A stretch of 64,000 nucleotides of DNA from Todiramphus chloris collaris (GCA_025345505.1 JANVCC010000010.1:43551772-43615771), one strand, 5' to 3'. Counted from the stretch's first letter, positions 20,201-34,726 are shown. Notes: generated from the sequence alone by a model not told the origin. A program made the numbers and translations.

Positions 20201-23139
20201 TCAGGGACATGGGGAATAAAATTGGTTTTCTAGTTAAAATAGGGTTGATATAAGCTTGTATAACCAAATTCTAGACAGAGACACAGTGAAAAGACAGTAC
20301 ATTTTACAAAAATACTTAGTCTGTGCTTACTCTTAGTCTATGGCAACTGAACTACAATAAGATTCAACTTAACTCTCTTTCACTAAACTAATTTTCATTA
20401 CCTTGAAACTGCTGACTGTAAAGTTGTAAAGTCCCAGTAATCTCTTTACATCTTTGAGACAATTAAGAAAAATGGCCTAAATGATAAGAAAGGTACAGAA
20501 TCAAAGAAATTGTATTTTTTCTCTTCTGTCTCTTGCTTATTCTCTTTATTTGCACCAACATATTTGGTTATCCATCCTATTTATATATAGCTACACCTGA
20601 ACTGAGCAGTGGATGACTGCTGAAGTTGATGTCAGGCATTAGCTGATGATAACTGTTAAGATGATCAAAGATTCATCTTAACATTTCTTCTCTATGTGAT
20701 TAAACGTGCACTGTCTTGTAACTACATAAGATAATTTTGAGCTTACGAGGGTTGAATAAATAAAATGAAGGCTTCTAATTTTTCTGGAAAAGGTTTGATT
20801 TTAACTTCATGATTAATTGTCAAGAGCCTTTTCATTCATAAAAGCTGTTGTTCAGGAATCAACATGCCCAGACTGACTAGGATGGTTGATAAAACCTATG
20901 AGACTTGGTAGGGCTTTTCATCCTGACTCCAGCAAAGAATCATTATAAATACATTTCTAAACCTTGATTTAACAAAACAAGCTGTATGAAAGAAAATGTG
21001 AGCTTGTGACAAATACACTTTCTTTTATTATTTCATTATGTTATTACTATTTTTTTCGCAGATTCACGTTTGCTGTTTTTCTTTCAATCTATACAATGCA
21101 CTTAATAAAAACACAATAAGATAAACTATTCACCTTAAGGGAAGAAATTAATGATATTTCACATATTGCCCTGAGAAGCAAGTGAATAAGTAGCTTAGTA
21201 CTGCAGTCCCAGAGGCTCTAATAGAGACCACTATTATCAGCAGAAGTTCTCTAGTTACAGTTAATTTTCCAAGTGACAAGAATAAACATGTTGACTTGCC
21301 ATTTAAATGCTGAATCTGGAGAATTTTCCTCTATGAGTACCATACTCAGAAAACTCCTTTTGCAAGAACACATCAGCAAGTTTAGCCAGAAAAAAAAAAA
21401 AGAAAGTTCAGTGAGCTAATGGCATTGGCTCACCTATGAACTAGTTAGCTTTATTTGTTCTCTGTTCTGATAATTAATTGTTCTGATAATTAATTGCAGG
21501 CATTCAGAATTTGCAGTGAATCAATTACCCCAAAGTATCCTTGCTTTATTTTTTAAGAAACATTTAGAAAACATCAATGATCAAAATAAAGAAGATTCTT
21601 GATTATATTTCTCCTTCTCTCTTATTTTATTACTTTGTTTATATTTAATTTTGTATGCATTTTTATGTTATATTTATATATATTAATATGTTTTCCACAT
21701 TTTAAGTTGTTCATCTATTGAAAATTATGATACTAATGTTATATAGAATGATTAACTGTGAAACTAAAAGATTGGGAGAATTCAGTTAAGCACTTCTTAG
21801 AAAATATCCATATTCTTACTTTACAAAATCTGTTTGTTTTTCTTTCATATTATTGACAACCTGTCATAAAATGAGGCAATAGAGCCAGTGAGTATTCTGT
21901 TGCAAATTAATCACTTCTGGGAAGTGATGCTTGCTTAAAGACCATAGCATTAGTTTTAGCAAGACCAAATCCAAAATTCATCACCCATGGTATTTTCCAG
22001 TACATTTTCCATAATACTTTATATTTTGACATGCTATCTTTTAAATCAATGTCTGAATGTATATGAGAGTTTCAAAGCCATCCTTTCAGGCTTTAGTTAC
22101 CTAGACCAAAGGCTTAAAACCTCTTGGCACTGATTGAACAAATACTCCTTAGTATTCTAATGATTTCTCACTGACTAAATAGATAAAGCTGAGTCTACCA
22201 CCCTCCTGAGTTTGGAAGCACACTTTATACTTTCATAACCTCATGGGTCCAAAGCTCAATAAAACCCAAATACAGGATATTCTGGTACACACATAATTCA
22301 GGGTAGACTTAGCATTACAGAAACTGAGAATAGTAAATGCGGAAGCACCTTCATAAATGTTGAAGTGCAATTTGACTCCTAAAAGTCCATGTAAGTAGCT
22401 TCATGGGGTTCCATAGTTACTATGTCTCAATGATTTCCAGATTTTTATGAAGATGGTGTAGACAGTGTACAAGTCAAGTCTTGATACATTCAGTTTTTCT
22501 TACCTTGTTTATTTCTAGAATGCAGCAAAACAAAATCATATATTTAATTCTCTTGTAGTAGATTCATAATCTATATGAATTTGAATTTACAAGCAGAAGA
22601 CAGTTGAATGAGAAAGACAGTGGTCAAAAGTATAATAAGAAAATATGAAAAAAAAAAAAATTAAAACCCCACTGCTTCTTACATCAAAATACTTCCTCCA
22701 GAAAAATGAAAACCTGCTAAGAGGAAAGACAGTGTTCAAATGTAAAAAGAATAAATGTTGCTGAATCCTTTGCAGTATTTCATAGAAAACACCAACCACA
22801 CACTGGAACTGTATTGTTAAATGCTATTATCATGTTAGGAACTTTATCAGTCTGTTGCTAACCATCTTGAGAATACACTCTATGATTTTCATGGGGAAAA
22901 AAACATCTTGAATGAATAAAGCTATTTAAATCTACCCTAGGCTGTAAGCTGATTTATTAATCAAATGACAGTAATGTGATACATTTCATTTGTATAATTT
23001 TTCATACTGGACTGATGTAAATAAACAAGATCCAGACTTTTAATTTTGTTTCTAGTTGAAGATGAACAAATCCTTCTCACTTTATTTCATATGAGGAAAA
23101 GAAATTTTGTTTCCCAGTACAAGAGGTTTCAAATACAGT
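17291..23139. other. AT-rich sequence without recognisable genes
   Basis: Nothing supported. Minor items: a perfect 16-bp tandem duplication at 21465-21496 and scattered A runs. Open frames 17751-17981, 18833-19156 and 22587-22799 (all minus) lack motifs and splice context. A stretch near 19380-19520 has a faint resemblance to old LINE 3' sequence but is too diverged to call. Confidence 0.55.
21465..21496. repeat. Perfect 16-bp tandem duplication
   Basis: TTCTGATAATTAATTG occurs twice back to back with no mismatch, so it is recent or still variable. Confidence 0.92.
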
Positions 23140-23540
23140 ATTTGAAGTGCAAAGTCCTACACCTTGAAAGGAACAACACCAGGCACGACTACGTCTGGAG
23201 AGCAACTTGTCAGAAAAGGGCCTGATGATCCTGGTGGACATTCAGTTGAATATGAGCCAGCAAAGCATCAAGGGAGGGTATTCTTCCACTCTATTCAGAA
23301 CAAAAGGTGAGGCCAAACCTGGAGCATGGTGTCCATTTCTGGGCTCCCTACTAAAAGAAAGATACAGAGCTACAGGAGAGAGTCCAGTCAAGGGTTGCAA
23401 AGATGATTAAGGGACTGGAGCATCTCTTCTATGAAGAAAGGCTGAGAGAGATGGGACTGTTTAGCTAAGAGAAGGATGGGGGGGATCTTATCAATGTGTA
23501 CAAATACCTGATGGAGGGTACAAAGAAGACTTAGATTTAC
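23140..23540 (+). mobile_element. CR1 LINE fragment (ORF2 C-terminal region, diverged)
   Basis: Plus-strand similarity to the CR1 region after reverse transcriptase: GGAACAACACCAGGCAC, GTGGACATTCAGTTGAATATG, GGAGAGAGTCCAGTCAAGGG, AGGCTGAGAGAGATGGGAC and CAATGTGTACAAATACCTGA. Many stops and indels. Neither the 5' part nor the 3' tail is present, so it is truncated at both ends. Confidence 0.88.
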
Positions 23541-26180
23541 CAGAGACAATACTGTTACTCATGTAAGTTATCCCCATGGAAAACACAAAATTACATAAGA
23601 GTTTAGCCCTTAAGAAGTCATTCAGAAGTAGTTTTCTTCCATTAAGTTTATGAGAGTCACAGATAAAAGCTTTCTATGCAGTATCTATCTGTGTACTTTC
23701 CACCAAAGAGTGCAGCTGACATTTTTTTTGAGTTTGTTATAGTAAGTTCCTCAGACATCTGCTAGTCTAGTGAAAGGACCTTCCCCCTGACCTGGTTGTA
23801 ATTGATGCCAGTTTGAAAAAAAAAAAAAAAAAAAAAAAGTAATTTTTTTATTTAAGCACCTAGCTGTAACAAAGTAAAAAATTATTTGCCTAAATGAGAT
23901 GTTGTGAAAATAGTGGATTAATTATTTCCAGCTTTTCATATTTGGAAACTCTAAAAATGAACATTCATCTGTTTTAAATATATAAGCCTCAGATATCAAA
24001 CAGAAGAAGAAATTCTTACAACAACCAAACTTTTATTATGTTCTGTCTTTTCCAAAATTCCAGACATAATGTATCTTATTTTCTCATATTATTGTTGAAA
24101 TGGATTTGAAGTTCCATTCTTTTTCTGTCTCTTCTTATATTTTCCACTTTCAGTCTGTGAACAATTTGTATACTGTTAGCAAGGAAGAAACAGCCTTCAG
24201 CGTTAAGCCAGTACTTTTGATATCCAGGAAGACAAGAGCAGTTGGCAAGGAATCACTCTTAAGACTAAATCGTGTTGAGACTGCATTGTTCAAAACTTTT
24301 CTGCATATGATGGAAATTTATCATTTTAATTACACCTGTTTGTTTCCAGGATAGTTTTGCATGGTTTCTTATCTGATTTCACACTTTTTTTGTTTACAAA
24401 CTTTGTAAAAGTTTTTGTAAAATCAAAGCAAATTCTAGGGTGATATGTAAGAACAGAAGGAGATTGTTTAGGCATGGAGTTTTTGTCTTGGTTTTCTTTT
24501 TCTGCTCCTCCCATCATCAAATTGTTTAATGTATCCTTTAGCTGAATACACTTATTAACTCTGGCTAATATAACTATTTAATGACAATATATCATTATTC
24601 TATATGTGAAAGTATACACTTCCTGCTTTTCAAAGATTATAACTGCACTCCCCTCATTTGATTAAAAAAAGCATCTTCAACTTCTAAACGGACTGAAAAA
24701 TGTCTTTATTTCCATTAATATGTCTTGACACTGTCTTATGTAATGAAGTGTTAATGTTAATGGCCCATTTCTTTATGATGTTGCTAATCTTTCCATTTCA
24801 GAAGAAGCATGAATCATTCATATTGCATTTATCCCCAAAATGAAAGCCTGCTTTACAATCAAGAGGAAGAAAAACTCTATTTTAACCTTAAGGAGAAATT
24901 TAGATCCCAGTCAGCATAAAGCAGTTCCCTGAAGGGTTGTTATTCCATGGTTACTGACTGTAAAGTGCCCTTGTTAGTGGTTTTTGCAGCAATGTTTGGA
25001 GGCTCTATCTACCAGTGAAATACATTGATGCATATGTGTTTGTCTTTTCAGTCAAGACAGTTATTATTATAATACCATTTTTCACATTTGGATGAGATGC
25101 TAACCATATACATGTTGAACTGAATGAGCAGATGTATAATCATATAGAAAGTAGGGGAACTTATTTTCTAAGCCCGTATCAAGTGACCTAGAAAACAGCA
25201 CTTGAACTTAGAATTTCTTGTATTTTTGAAAAGTATTGCATTTTTCACACGGTAAGTACATAAAAGGCCTTTGCCAAATGCAGAAGCAAAGGGAAAGACA
25301 CAAGATTTCATGGGAAACTAATGGGTCTCACAAAAATATATGCTATTGAAATCAAAAGAGTCCCAAGTACTACACCCAGCAACACAGCAGGTTAACTGAA
25401 TAAGCACAGTGATCCATATCATTCCATGGTCTGTGGAGTTAAATATTTGTAATTGGATTCAACATGAAACATTTACTGAATTACAAAATGACCACACACG
25501 TGCAAAAGATCATGGAAGTTGGTATGTACACTGGAGAAAAACATTAATATTATATTTCTTCATTAAATTCATCCTGAACATTCAGTGATTCCTACAAGTG
25601 AAATCTTTGGACTACAAATTTAGTGTGTGACTGGAGGATGAACAAATTTGCATCACACTTGGACTAATACAAACCACTCTGAATTCTCATATTCATGGAT
25701 GAGGTATGAAACAGCTCCTATTTTAGAATTCAAACACTTTATTCTCTTTGCTTTGAGTTTTGCTTCTTTATTTTATTTTGTCTTCCTGCTCATATTTTGT
25801 TTGTTAGTTTTTATTTTTTGTAAACTATACATGATACAGCTTTCATTCTAGAATTCTATTAAGACATTGGATTTGTCGCTCTTCACAACAAAATGTGTTT
25901 AAAGTTTTGACTGAATTGTTCTCTTGTAATAAATTCAGTTGCTCTACAGTGTTAAAAGAGATGAAAACTAATAGTGACACATTTTCCTTTGCTTTTTTTA
26001 GACAAAGGCAACACAGACTAGAAAGGCAGCTTTTGTTATATAATTTTTTTCCTGAATTTGCTTAATTAGAGAATGAAATGGTTTGGTTTTCACTTTAAGC
26101 CATTTTATCTTATTGCAAGTGACTGAGAAGTCTCTATTAAAAACATTCTTTTCCTATTTAAATACTTACACTCTATGATT
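23541..26180. other. AT-rich sequence, no gene seen
   Basis: Includes a 23-A run (23816-23838). Open frames at 24100-24354 (+) and 25648-25851 (+) show no recognisable domain. Confidence 0.55.
23816..23838. repeat. Poly(A) run of 23 bases
   Basis: Uninterrupted A followed by GTAATTTTTTTATT. Confidence 0.9.
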
Positions 26181-26189
26181 AGATCTCTT

Positions 26190-26620
26190 CTTACTGTTGT
26201 TAGGATAAACAGATTTAGCTCCTTAAGTCTTCCACTGTAACACACATTTTCCAGTCTTTTAATCAATCTCATGCTTCTATTTGAACTCTCTCCAACTGAT
26301 CAACACCTTTCTACACCTCCAAAAAGTGAATAAAGCTTTGCAATTGCAGTTGCATTATTGTCATATATAAAGGTAATGTATCCTAATTGATAGTCCTCTG
26401 TTTAAAAATCCAAGGATTTCCTTAGCCCTTTGGGCTATAGGTTGAGCTCATGTTTGGCTCATTATTTATTGTGACCTTTTTAAGCCCTGACAGAACCCTT
26501 GACTCCCTTGCTTTACAGCTCATCATATTAAGGCAGGAGTTATATATTTTTGCCCATGTTATCAAGCTGTCTGGATTACTCCGTTTTGCAGTTTTTTTAT
26601 CCTCTCTTTCTTTCTTTTTA
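26190..26620 (-). mobile_element. Ancient, highly diverged CR1-like LINE fragment
   Basis: On the plus strand the order of landmarks matches a reversed old CR1: GGATAAACAGATTTAGCTCC, then TTTAATCAATCTCATGC, GAACTCTCTCCAACTGATC, TAAAGGTAATGTATCC, TTTCCTTAGCCCTTTGGGC and GAGCTCATGTTTGGCTCATT. These correspond to the conserved phrases on Leu-rich ORF2 C-termini in ancient CR1 families. Divergence is high and the boundaries are approximate. Overlapping open frames on both strands (26422-26778) are therefore explained as LINE remnants or chance. Confidence 0.55.
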
Positions 26621-29600
26621 CTTACTTCTTCTGTAGTCCATTTGTCATTTATTATCTTTAGCAGCAAGACTATATCATGTTTTCCTTCAATAAAGGAATT
26701 AAACAACAGAATATATATATGGATCTCTTTAGGACCCACAGGGAGTGTACCTGTTCTAGAATGATTCTCTATTAACAATTAATTTTTGAAACAAATCAGC
26801 AACTTTTTAATCCTTTTAATATATATCATGTTGATTTTGTATCAAATCATGTAACTATGGGAAAAGCACAGGATATAAGTTACATAGGATATAGAATGTG
26901 AATGTGTTGTTCTTTTAAATTTATTTATTTTTTAAATTTGCCGCACATAGAGCATTTGTTACTTTTTATCAATTAGTGAGAGAAGCACCTGGGAAAAATC
27001 ACCTAAAGTCACACCATGTGTGGCAGACCGATTTCTTCTCCTAGATCATTTGTGGCTTAAAGATTTGCGATAACAGTTTTACATGACCCACGGTGAACCT
27101 CCATTAACTGATTTCCTGGAGGAGTAATTAAAAGGAAATGATTTGCTTTTCTGGTCTCTGCTTGGAGTTTACCTTAAGTCTCAAAGGTGAAATGAATAAA
27201 AGTGGAGGAAAAATATGCAAAGCTAAACATGACAGAAATTCACATATTTTCTTTATTATTTGGTGCATATGTAATGTTATGTGATGGAATTAGTACTATA
27301 GTTAAACTCATTCAAACCCTACTGGAATATTTGTCAAAGAGCACAAAAATGTTTCTAAGCCTAGTACATCTTTTTTATTATTTTTTTCATATTTTGACCT
27401 TCTAACTTAACATGAAGAGTGCTATTGTATCAGAGTAAAATACTACTATGACTTTAAAGATAGGCTATTTTATGGCACCTTCACTCAAACAGAATCTATT
27501 CTTGTTTCCAGAAGCAGGTCAATAGATCTGTTCTGTAGACCTTTTATTAGGAAATTATGTTTATTTGCTTTCATTTAGCTGGTGCACCTTACTTGCTGCA
27601 TCTGCTTCTATGTGAGGAGAATAATAGTCTATTTGAGTATATGTGCATGTATGAATGTGTTTCACTTCTGCAATATTCTGAGCTCTGACTGCAGTCTATT
27701 ATCTGGAGGGAAACTTTAGAAGCTGTATCATAGTTCAGGAAGCAGGAACTGGCTTTTGATGAAAGACTTCCTTTTCTCCTCCACAATACATCTGGGGCCT
27801 TTCACAGTTGATTACTGTAATATCGGCTTAACGCAGCATTGACATACAACTGAGAACTTTATACAACATTTTAACACTGGAAAGAAAAGAATTTCTAGCA
27901 GCAGGGATATTAATTAGCAAAGGGTTATCTGCTTTGGTTAATCACTAGTCCAAAAGTCCCCTAAGCTTGTCACTCTGTATCAACTTTTTGGAGGTTTGTT
28001 TAGAAAATGGTTTAAAAGTCAGAAAACCAGTTTGACAGAAAAACATGTTGCTGTTGCAGACCAATTTTTGCCTGAAACTCCTGATGGATCATATAGGCAC
28101 AAAATCCACAGGACTGAAAAGATCTTTCTTATTTATTTTTCAACACAAACATCAGTATATTTAAAAAGGAAGAGTCAAACTGCTGATTTTAATTACTTAT
28201 TTTGAGCAAAAATATTTTTATTCAGTAACGATATATATAGTCCCTTAGAGTGAATTAAAACTGGGAAAGTATGTCTAGAAAAGAAAGAAGGAAAAAAGTA
28301 AATGTACTTTTTGCCTTAAATTCTCACAAGATTTTTTGTATTTTCACTTTTTACTGAAAAACTAGAAGGGGGTGTGTGTGTATTAGATTACACATACCCC
28401 CATCTTTTTGGTAAAATTGAGGAAAATGGTTTTATTACTAGTAAACCAAATATTTATCAATAAAAACGTTCTTGGGAAATGAAGCTAAGATGGAACTCCT
28501 GCAAACAATTTCTGATCAAGTTACCAGCCTTTTTGCTGCTATTTGAGACTACACCATTTAAATTCTTACTGAAATGTGTGCAAATCTGTAGAGATTTCTA
28601 TTTCAACCTCATTCAGGAATAAAACCCATATGCTAAATCATACAAATCAGTTCCCAGTCCCTGGGATTAGGGAACTAATATGTTTGATTTTTACCTGTAA
28701 TTGGATATTTAAACATAAAGATGTTTTGGAACCTGTGAAAAAAGACCATGCCTGAATTAATCAACAAATAACATAAACACATCCACGTGAATACGTAAGA
28801 GATACAGAGTCAGTTATGTTAATACTATTTTGAAATATGTAAAATTAAGGGCTAGAAAAAGTAATACAGAATTCAATGTAGGATGCAGTAAACTGAGGCT
28901 AAATATGACAAATATTGCTTAATGCAATGAAGAATAAGACAATGAAAATGGATGGAGCTTTTTTTTGTTTATAAAATATACACTGTACAAAATATTGAAT
29001 TGGCAGTAGATTTAAGAATGAGTTGCATCACCTTCAACTCCATGCCTGCTTCAAAGGCACTACACATATAGAATGGTAACTGCTTTGTTGAATCAGGTCA
29101 GAGTGTTTGGTCCACGCAGACTTAAGCCTTGCCTCATTAAAAGGGATATCACTATAGTTAATTACTAAAGGACTACTGAATATCAAGAGTAGGAATATTT
29201 GTCTGCCATTTTTGTCACTTTAATATGGACAGGGAGTAGAGAAAGAGCTTTTTAATTCCCTTGAATTGCCAAAGAGTGATAAATTAATAATGGTATTAAC
29301 TCACCTCTTAATGTTTAGGCAGCATTTCTCAACTGAAGTCTGTTGGAAAATTAGCCTTTCTCTTTTAGAAATAAATATGCATGCTTCAAAATTGTGCTTT
29401 TTTTATAAATTAACCCAAATATATTGAAGCTCCTTGTAAACAATAATTCATGTCAGAGAAGAAAAAAAAAAAGCACTTTGAAAACAGTGTTGAAAATAGA
29501 CACTGTAATAACCTAATTCCAGCCTGAAGCACACATTCCTATTGGTTTACTTTTTCTCTCTGCTGGTGAATCTGATAAGAGTCTGCATTAAGTTGCTTCC

Positions 29601-32600
29601 AGAGTTTACAGTAGGTTGATCAAGCAAGCACTGTAACACAGATTTCCTCAATTTCTCTGAGCCAGCTCTCTGTCAGGTTTACCCTAAAACCATGGACTCA
29701 CATACTTACATAGAGAAAACAGGAAATGTCACTGTAAACTCCAAAGTTATGTGTATTGCCATGTGGTGCCAAGACTCATTGCAAGGGAAACAAAATTTCG
29801 CGTGACTGTACAGAAAGTTGTTAAGAATTTCCAAAATAAACTGAGATTCTTTGTAGGCACATGGTTGCTTTTTCTTTCAGAAGTTTGATTTGGAACAATT
29901 AAACTGGAAAGTTTATGCCCCAAGATTACAAACACATGCATTTTGTAGAGTATTTAACAATGAAATTATCAGTATTAACATGACAAATTAAAAGATCAGT
30001 TATATCTGTGAGCTGTAAATCACATATTTATATGATACATTGAGCAATTAGGTGTATCAGTGGAAGATTGTTGTAAATATTTTTCTTTTCTTTCCCATCC
30101 CACTCCTTGTATTAATGCTGAAAAATGAGTAAACAAACCATTAAGAAGTCAAAAAGCATTCTGCTTATGTTTGGATATACCAGTCTGGCAAGGTCAAATC
30201 AAAATAACATCAGAACACTTATGGTTGTTACTAAAAATCACCCAAAAACCCCAAGCCTCATAATTTGAGATTATACAAGAACACGCATATGAGAAGATTG
30301 CAAATATACATTTATGCATATATACACGTATATGTACACTGAAATGATTCTGGGTCTTTTTGTGCCCTTGTTTACTATAACTAATATGATATCATTCTAA
30401 GGTAAAGAGCTGCAATACTTAGTCTGCTGATTGCAAACTTTGTGTGCCTGTTTTTTGTCTTCACAAATAGCGTAGATTGTTACTTCAAAATTGACCAAAA
30501 TGAGACTGCAAAATGCTGAAATATGATAAGGTAGCAACTTTAAACAACTCTTCAGTTAATTTATAAAACCCTAAGTGACAAGCATTGGGAAAAGGACCAT
30601 TTTATTCATTTTAGCAGATGTATCTAAGGTTTGGTATTCAGATAGTCTTTGATAGCATTTAAACTCCTGCTTATTTCAAAGTCTGTAAGCTTTTTCCCCT
30701 TAAAATTTTATTCCCTCTTGCTGTTTGCGGTTTCCTGCAAAGCTGATTTCTGAAAAGTTGCAGTGATAAGCAAAGAGTAACACGATCAAAAGGTTTATGA
30801 ACAAGTGCTATGTCAGTCCAGCACTGTCTTTCCTGCTTCATTTATTTATTTATTGTAAAAATAACTAATTATAGATAGAAAAAATGGTTTAAAGAAATAT
30901 CAGACCAGAAGGTAATTTTGTACTTTTCTTTCTAATGATCCTGTTTCAAAGTCTATATCTCAATTTCAGAAATGATTGTTATACAGACTATGCATACAGG
31001 TAATTTGTATATATGCGTCTGTATGCAGCAGTTCTAGTACTGTTTTAAAACAGTCTACCTGAGTTTAGGTGCAAGATTTTCTTACCTCTCCGTCAATACT
31101 ACCTCCAACAATCCATGCTATCTGTTAAATCAAAGCAGAAGGTACATTTTTTGTGCAAGTCAATACAAAAATTTTGAAGTTAAAAACTCTGCACTACTTT
31201 TTTCATTGTTATAGCAAGATTACAATATGGTTGACTAAGCGTATGAAAGTAGATTGTTTTTCCTTCTTACTTTAGATTAAATGCTACCTTAATTGGCAGG
31301 TCTTATTGGATGCAGATACCCTGTTCCATTAAAGTCTTCTAACTTGTTTCAGTGAATTTTAGGGCCATATGAACTAGTTCTGGTGTTCAGATATTTGGGA
31401 ACATATGCAATAACATGCTTCATCCATTTCAGCTTCTGTTTCTCACTTTGTAAGAATCAATAGAGTTTATACTTGATGCAGAAGGAAAGACTGGATGTGT
31501 TAGGGAATGGGGCAGTTAATATGTTTGTTGGAACTTTCTGTGTCTGGCTAAGCAAAACAAGTATGTAACACACTGGGAGGGTCTTTCCTGCCATAAAGTT
31601 TTTAAACTGTGAATCCTGTTTCCTGACTTCTTTTACAGTACAATCTTCAAAGGAATCTTTTGAATGTCATTGATGTGCCTTATGCCAAGAAACTAATTAC
31701 ATAAAGCATAGGAGGTAGTAAACACAGAAGGAAATTACACAGAAGTCACATGAACTTTGAAAATGCAAGTAGCATTATATAGCTTTCCCTGTATTTGGGT
31801 GTCTGAGTGCATAAGCATCCAAGCTTTTCCTATCTCCGACTTCAGTTCATGTCTCTGAGGTATAATTCATGGTTTACACTTGGTCCGTATAGGATTTTAT
31901 TTCACATCTGCAGTTAAGAAAAAATAGAATTTAACTGAAATGCTAGTAATCCCTAGAGAGATTGATCATTCTATATTAGGTCAAGATTATCAGAGAGGTA
32001 TTCATTAATGTCCCAGATGGGCAAAGTATTTAAGATTATGCTTAAGTGCACCACTGTTCTGCAAAGCACTCGCTGTGGCATTTAGACATATGTCTCCAGT
32101 TAAAAGCTTAAGCTCTTTATTGAATCTGTGGTGCCTACTAAACCAATGCCTATATTGCCTGAAATTGTTTTTGCCTCCAAAATTTGTGAAAGGTAATGCC
32201 AGTCTTTCTAGTTCATTATCACACCATTGAATGGATTGCAGAATTACTAATGCAGTAATTCTTTATTCTCAAATAGGCTCTTTCTTTCTTCATCACATGC
32301 AAAATAAAAATACTGACAAGCTTTAAGACCTCTGTCTTTTTCTTCTCTTTTCCTGGAATGGAATTTCTATTTTATTTCTATCTGTCTGTCAGAGTTCCTG
32401 AACTTATCTGATACTGAAATGGAAGGGAATGGGCCGACTAAAACCCTTCAGAATACAGGCTGCTCCTTCAAAATAGCTAAATAAAGTCCAGCTCAGCAAT
32501 GGCATATTTCTAACCTTTCTGATAAAACCATCAAACTATCTTTTAAAATGAACTGAAATAAAGAATCATTGTTATAAGTCTTCATCATATATTTAATTTA

Positions 32601-33859
32601 AATTAAATTCATATAAGCCACTCAATTTGTACAACTAGTATAATTCACTGAAATGGCTTCATCAGACACTTGCTTCTTTTAAGTAATATATTATCAAAGC
32701 CAAGAGAATGTTAAACTGTTGCAATTTGAATTCCGTGAATTGTAAGAATTTTTAATATTTAATTAGCACTCATAGACCTATGTCTTTAACCTTTACGTCC
32801 TTTCATAAATTGGTTGCAATCATATTTTAATGACATTGGTCCATAAGAAATGCTCTACCAAAGTTCTCTGCTTTCTCTGTGAAGATTTTATGTAGAAACC
32901 AAAGAACATAGGAAGCTTAGTAACTACTTAAGACAGAATTACATCTAGTTGAAGGGTTAGATGAGATCCATGTAGTTGCACAAGAGATATTATATTCAGA
33001 GGATGAACAGAAATTGTTAACACAGGTTTTGCACATTATGGGAAAAATTCAAAGTAGTGGCACCTTTACGCAGTCTAAACTTGGCACAAGAACATTACTT
33101 TCAATAAGTCATTTCTGAATAAAAGCCTTAGAAAAGAAAAATATCCCTAGTCTGCCATATATCTTCCTTTATGCTGTTTCCTGGTCTTAGCACTGCTCAA
33201 TGACTGTAACAACCACTTCCAGGCCTGCTCTTCTTCATGCTTACCAGCAGGCAGACACTCACATGTTTGGCATCAGTTTAAACATGAGGGAGTTTCTCAG
33301 ATCAAGGTGGTTACAGCTAAAGCATTTATAGACTGCAAAACATTGTGCTTGCAGAATGTCTGTACCATCTAAAATTCATGAAACTGTCTAGTATTTACTT
33401 AAAAGAAATCAAATAATTTTCTTGTAATATCTTCTCAATTAAATAGTTTTATCTCTAATTGTTTTGAGACACGTACATTCTATTTATACATTTGCCTGCA
33501 GACATGACGATTTATTCTGGATTTAGGAAAGCATTTCATTAGACCTGCAAAGTACACTTGAGAAGAGGATACTTTTTGTTCTACTGCAAAGGAACAGTCC
33601 CTCATCCTAAAACTAACCTTGATATGATAAAAAAAAAAAAAAGTCTTTTTAGAAATTGTTTTTGCTTTGTGATGAAACAAATCATCAGCTAGTTTCTATA
33701 TGCACATCTCTAATATTATCTCTGCTGAGAGATTATTTTTGGTAGTGGGCTTTGTGTGAGATGAGGCTTGGGATTTAGATTATGTAGAGTAACATATTTT
33801 CCTCATAAGTGCCCACCTGTTTCTGCAATTTCAAAGTTTTGCAAGAGTTGACAGATTAA
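26621..33859. other. Long AT-rich gene-free stretch
   Basis: Over 7 kb without a supported gene or clear transposon. Notable only for an imperfect GT/AC hairpin at 28368-28401 and an 18-bp AT palindrome at about 32590-32607. Short open frames are at chance level. Confidence 0.55.
28368..28401. repeat. Imperfect inverted repeat (hairpin)
   Basis: GGGGGTGTGTGTG faces CACATACCCCC across a short AT loop. The arms pair over about 13 bases with a small bulge. Confidence 0.75.
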
Positions 33860-34726
33860 ATTGGGTGTAGGTGACCAGGTGCTGCAGGGATAGCCTTTGT
33901 GAGGAGAGGCCAGAGGCTGCCCCATGCCAAACACAGCTGCTTCCAGACACCCCCAGAGGAGCCATGGGGCACAGCTGAGCCTGTTAGCCAGGATGGTGAT
34001 GCCTCTGGGAAAACAGATTTAAGAAAGAACAATAACACCAGAAAGTAGGGCTGAGTGAGGTGAAGAAAACATTGTGAGAAACAAATTTGCAGACACCAAG
34101 GTCAGAGAGTGAGAAGAGGTGCTCTAGGAGATATTCCTCTGCAGTCCATAAAGGACCATGTTGGAGCGGATATCTGCCCTATAGCTCATGGAGGACTCCA
34201 TGTTGGAGCAGGTGAATGTACTCTGACTGAATCTGCAGTCTAAGGAAAGTCCCCACAGGAGCAGACTTCTGGCAAGAGCTGAAGCCAGTGAAAAAGAAAC
34301 TATGCAAGAAGCATGGGAAAGCACAAAGAGGAAGAAAGGCAGAGAGGAGCTGTTATAAACTGACCACAATCCCCATTCCCCATCCTCCTGCAATGCTTAG
34401 GTTGTAGGGGCAAGTAGACTATTTGGGAGTGAAGAAATGAAGCTCAGCCTGGGAAAAAGGAATGGGCATAATGGAAAGGTTTTGTTTCAGTTTTTATCTT
34501 TTTTTTTTTTTTTGTCACTATCCATATTTTAACTGTCACTATATTACATTAATCTTCCTCAAGTTGAGTCTGTTTTGCTTGTGACAGGAATTGGTAAGTG
34601 ATCTCACTGTCTTTATGTAGACACATGAGTGTTTTCATTATTTTCTACCCTTTTGTTATTGAGGAGGGGATGTGGGAGAGCAGCTGGGTAGGTGTCTGGA
34701 TGCAGTCCAAGAAAGCCCACCACACA
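33860..34726 (+). mobile_element. Avian solo LTR (ERVL-type), diverged
   Basis: Recognised from several phrases shared with a common bird LTR: GGACTCCATGTTGGAGCAGG (near 34192), CTGACCACAATCCCCATTCC (near 34361), GAAGCTCAGCCTGGG, TTGAGTCTGTTTTGCTTGTG (near 34563), GGAATTGGTAAGTGATCTC and the end GTCCAAGAAAGCCCACCACA. The right end is near 34724-34726. The left end is unclear and may be truncated. Internal units built on CATGTTGGAGC repeat about every 50 bases (34124-34230), as known for this LTR type. The family assignment is from memory of bird repeats. Confidence 0.75.

Noticed and set aside
26422..26778. 118-codon minus frame and 104-codon plus frame in the same place
   Set aside because: Two overlapping open frames on opposite strands suggest compositional bias; part of the interval is an old CR1 remnant.
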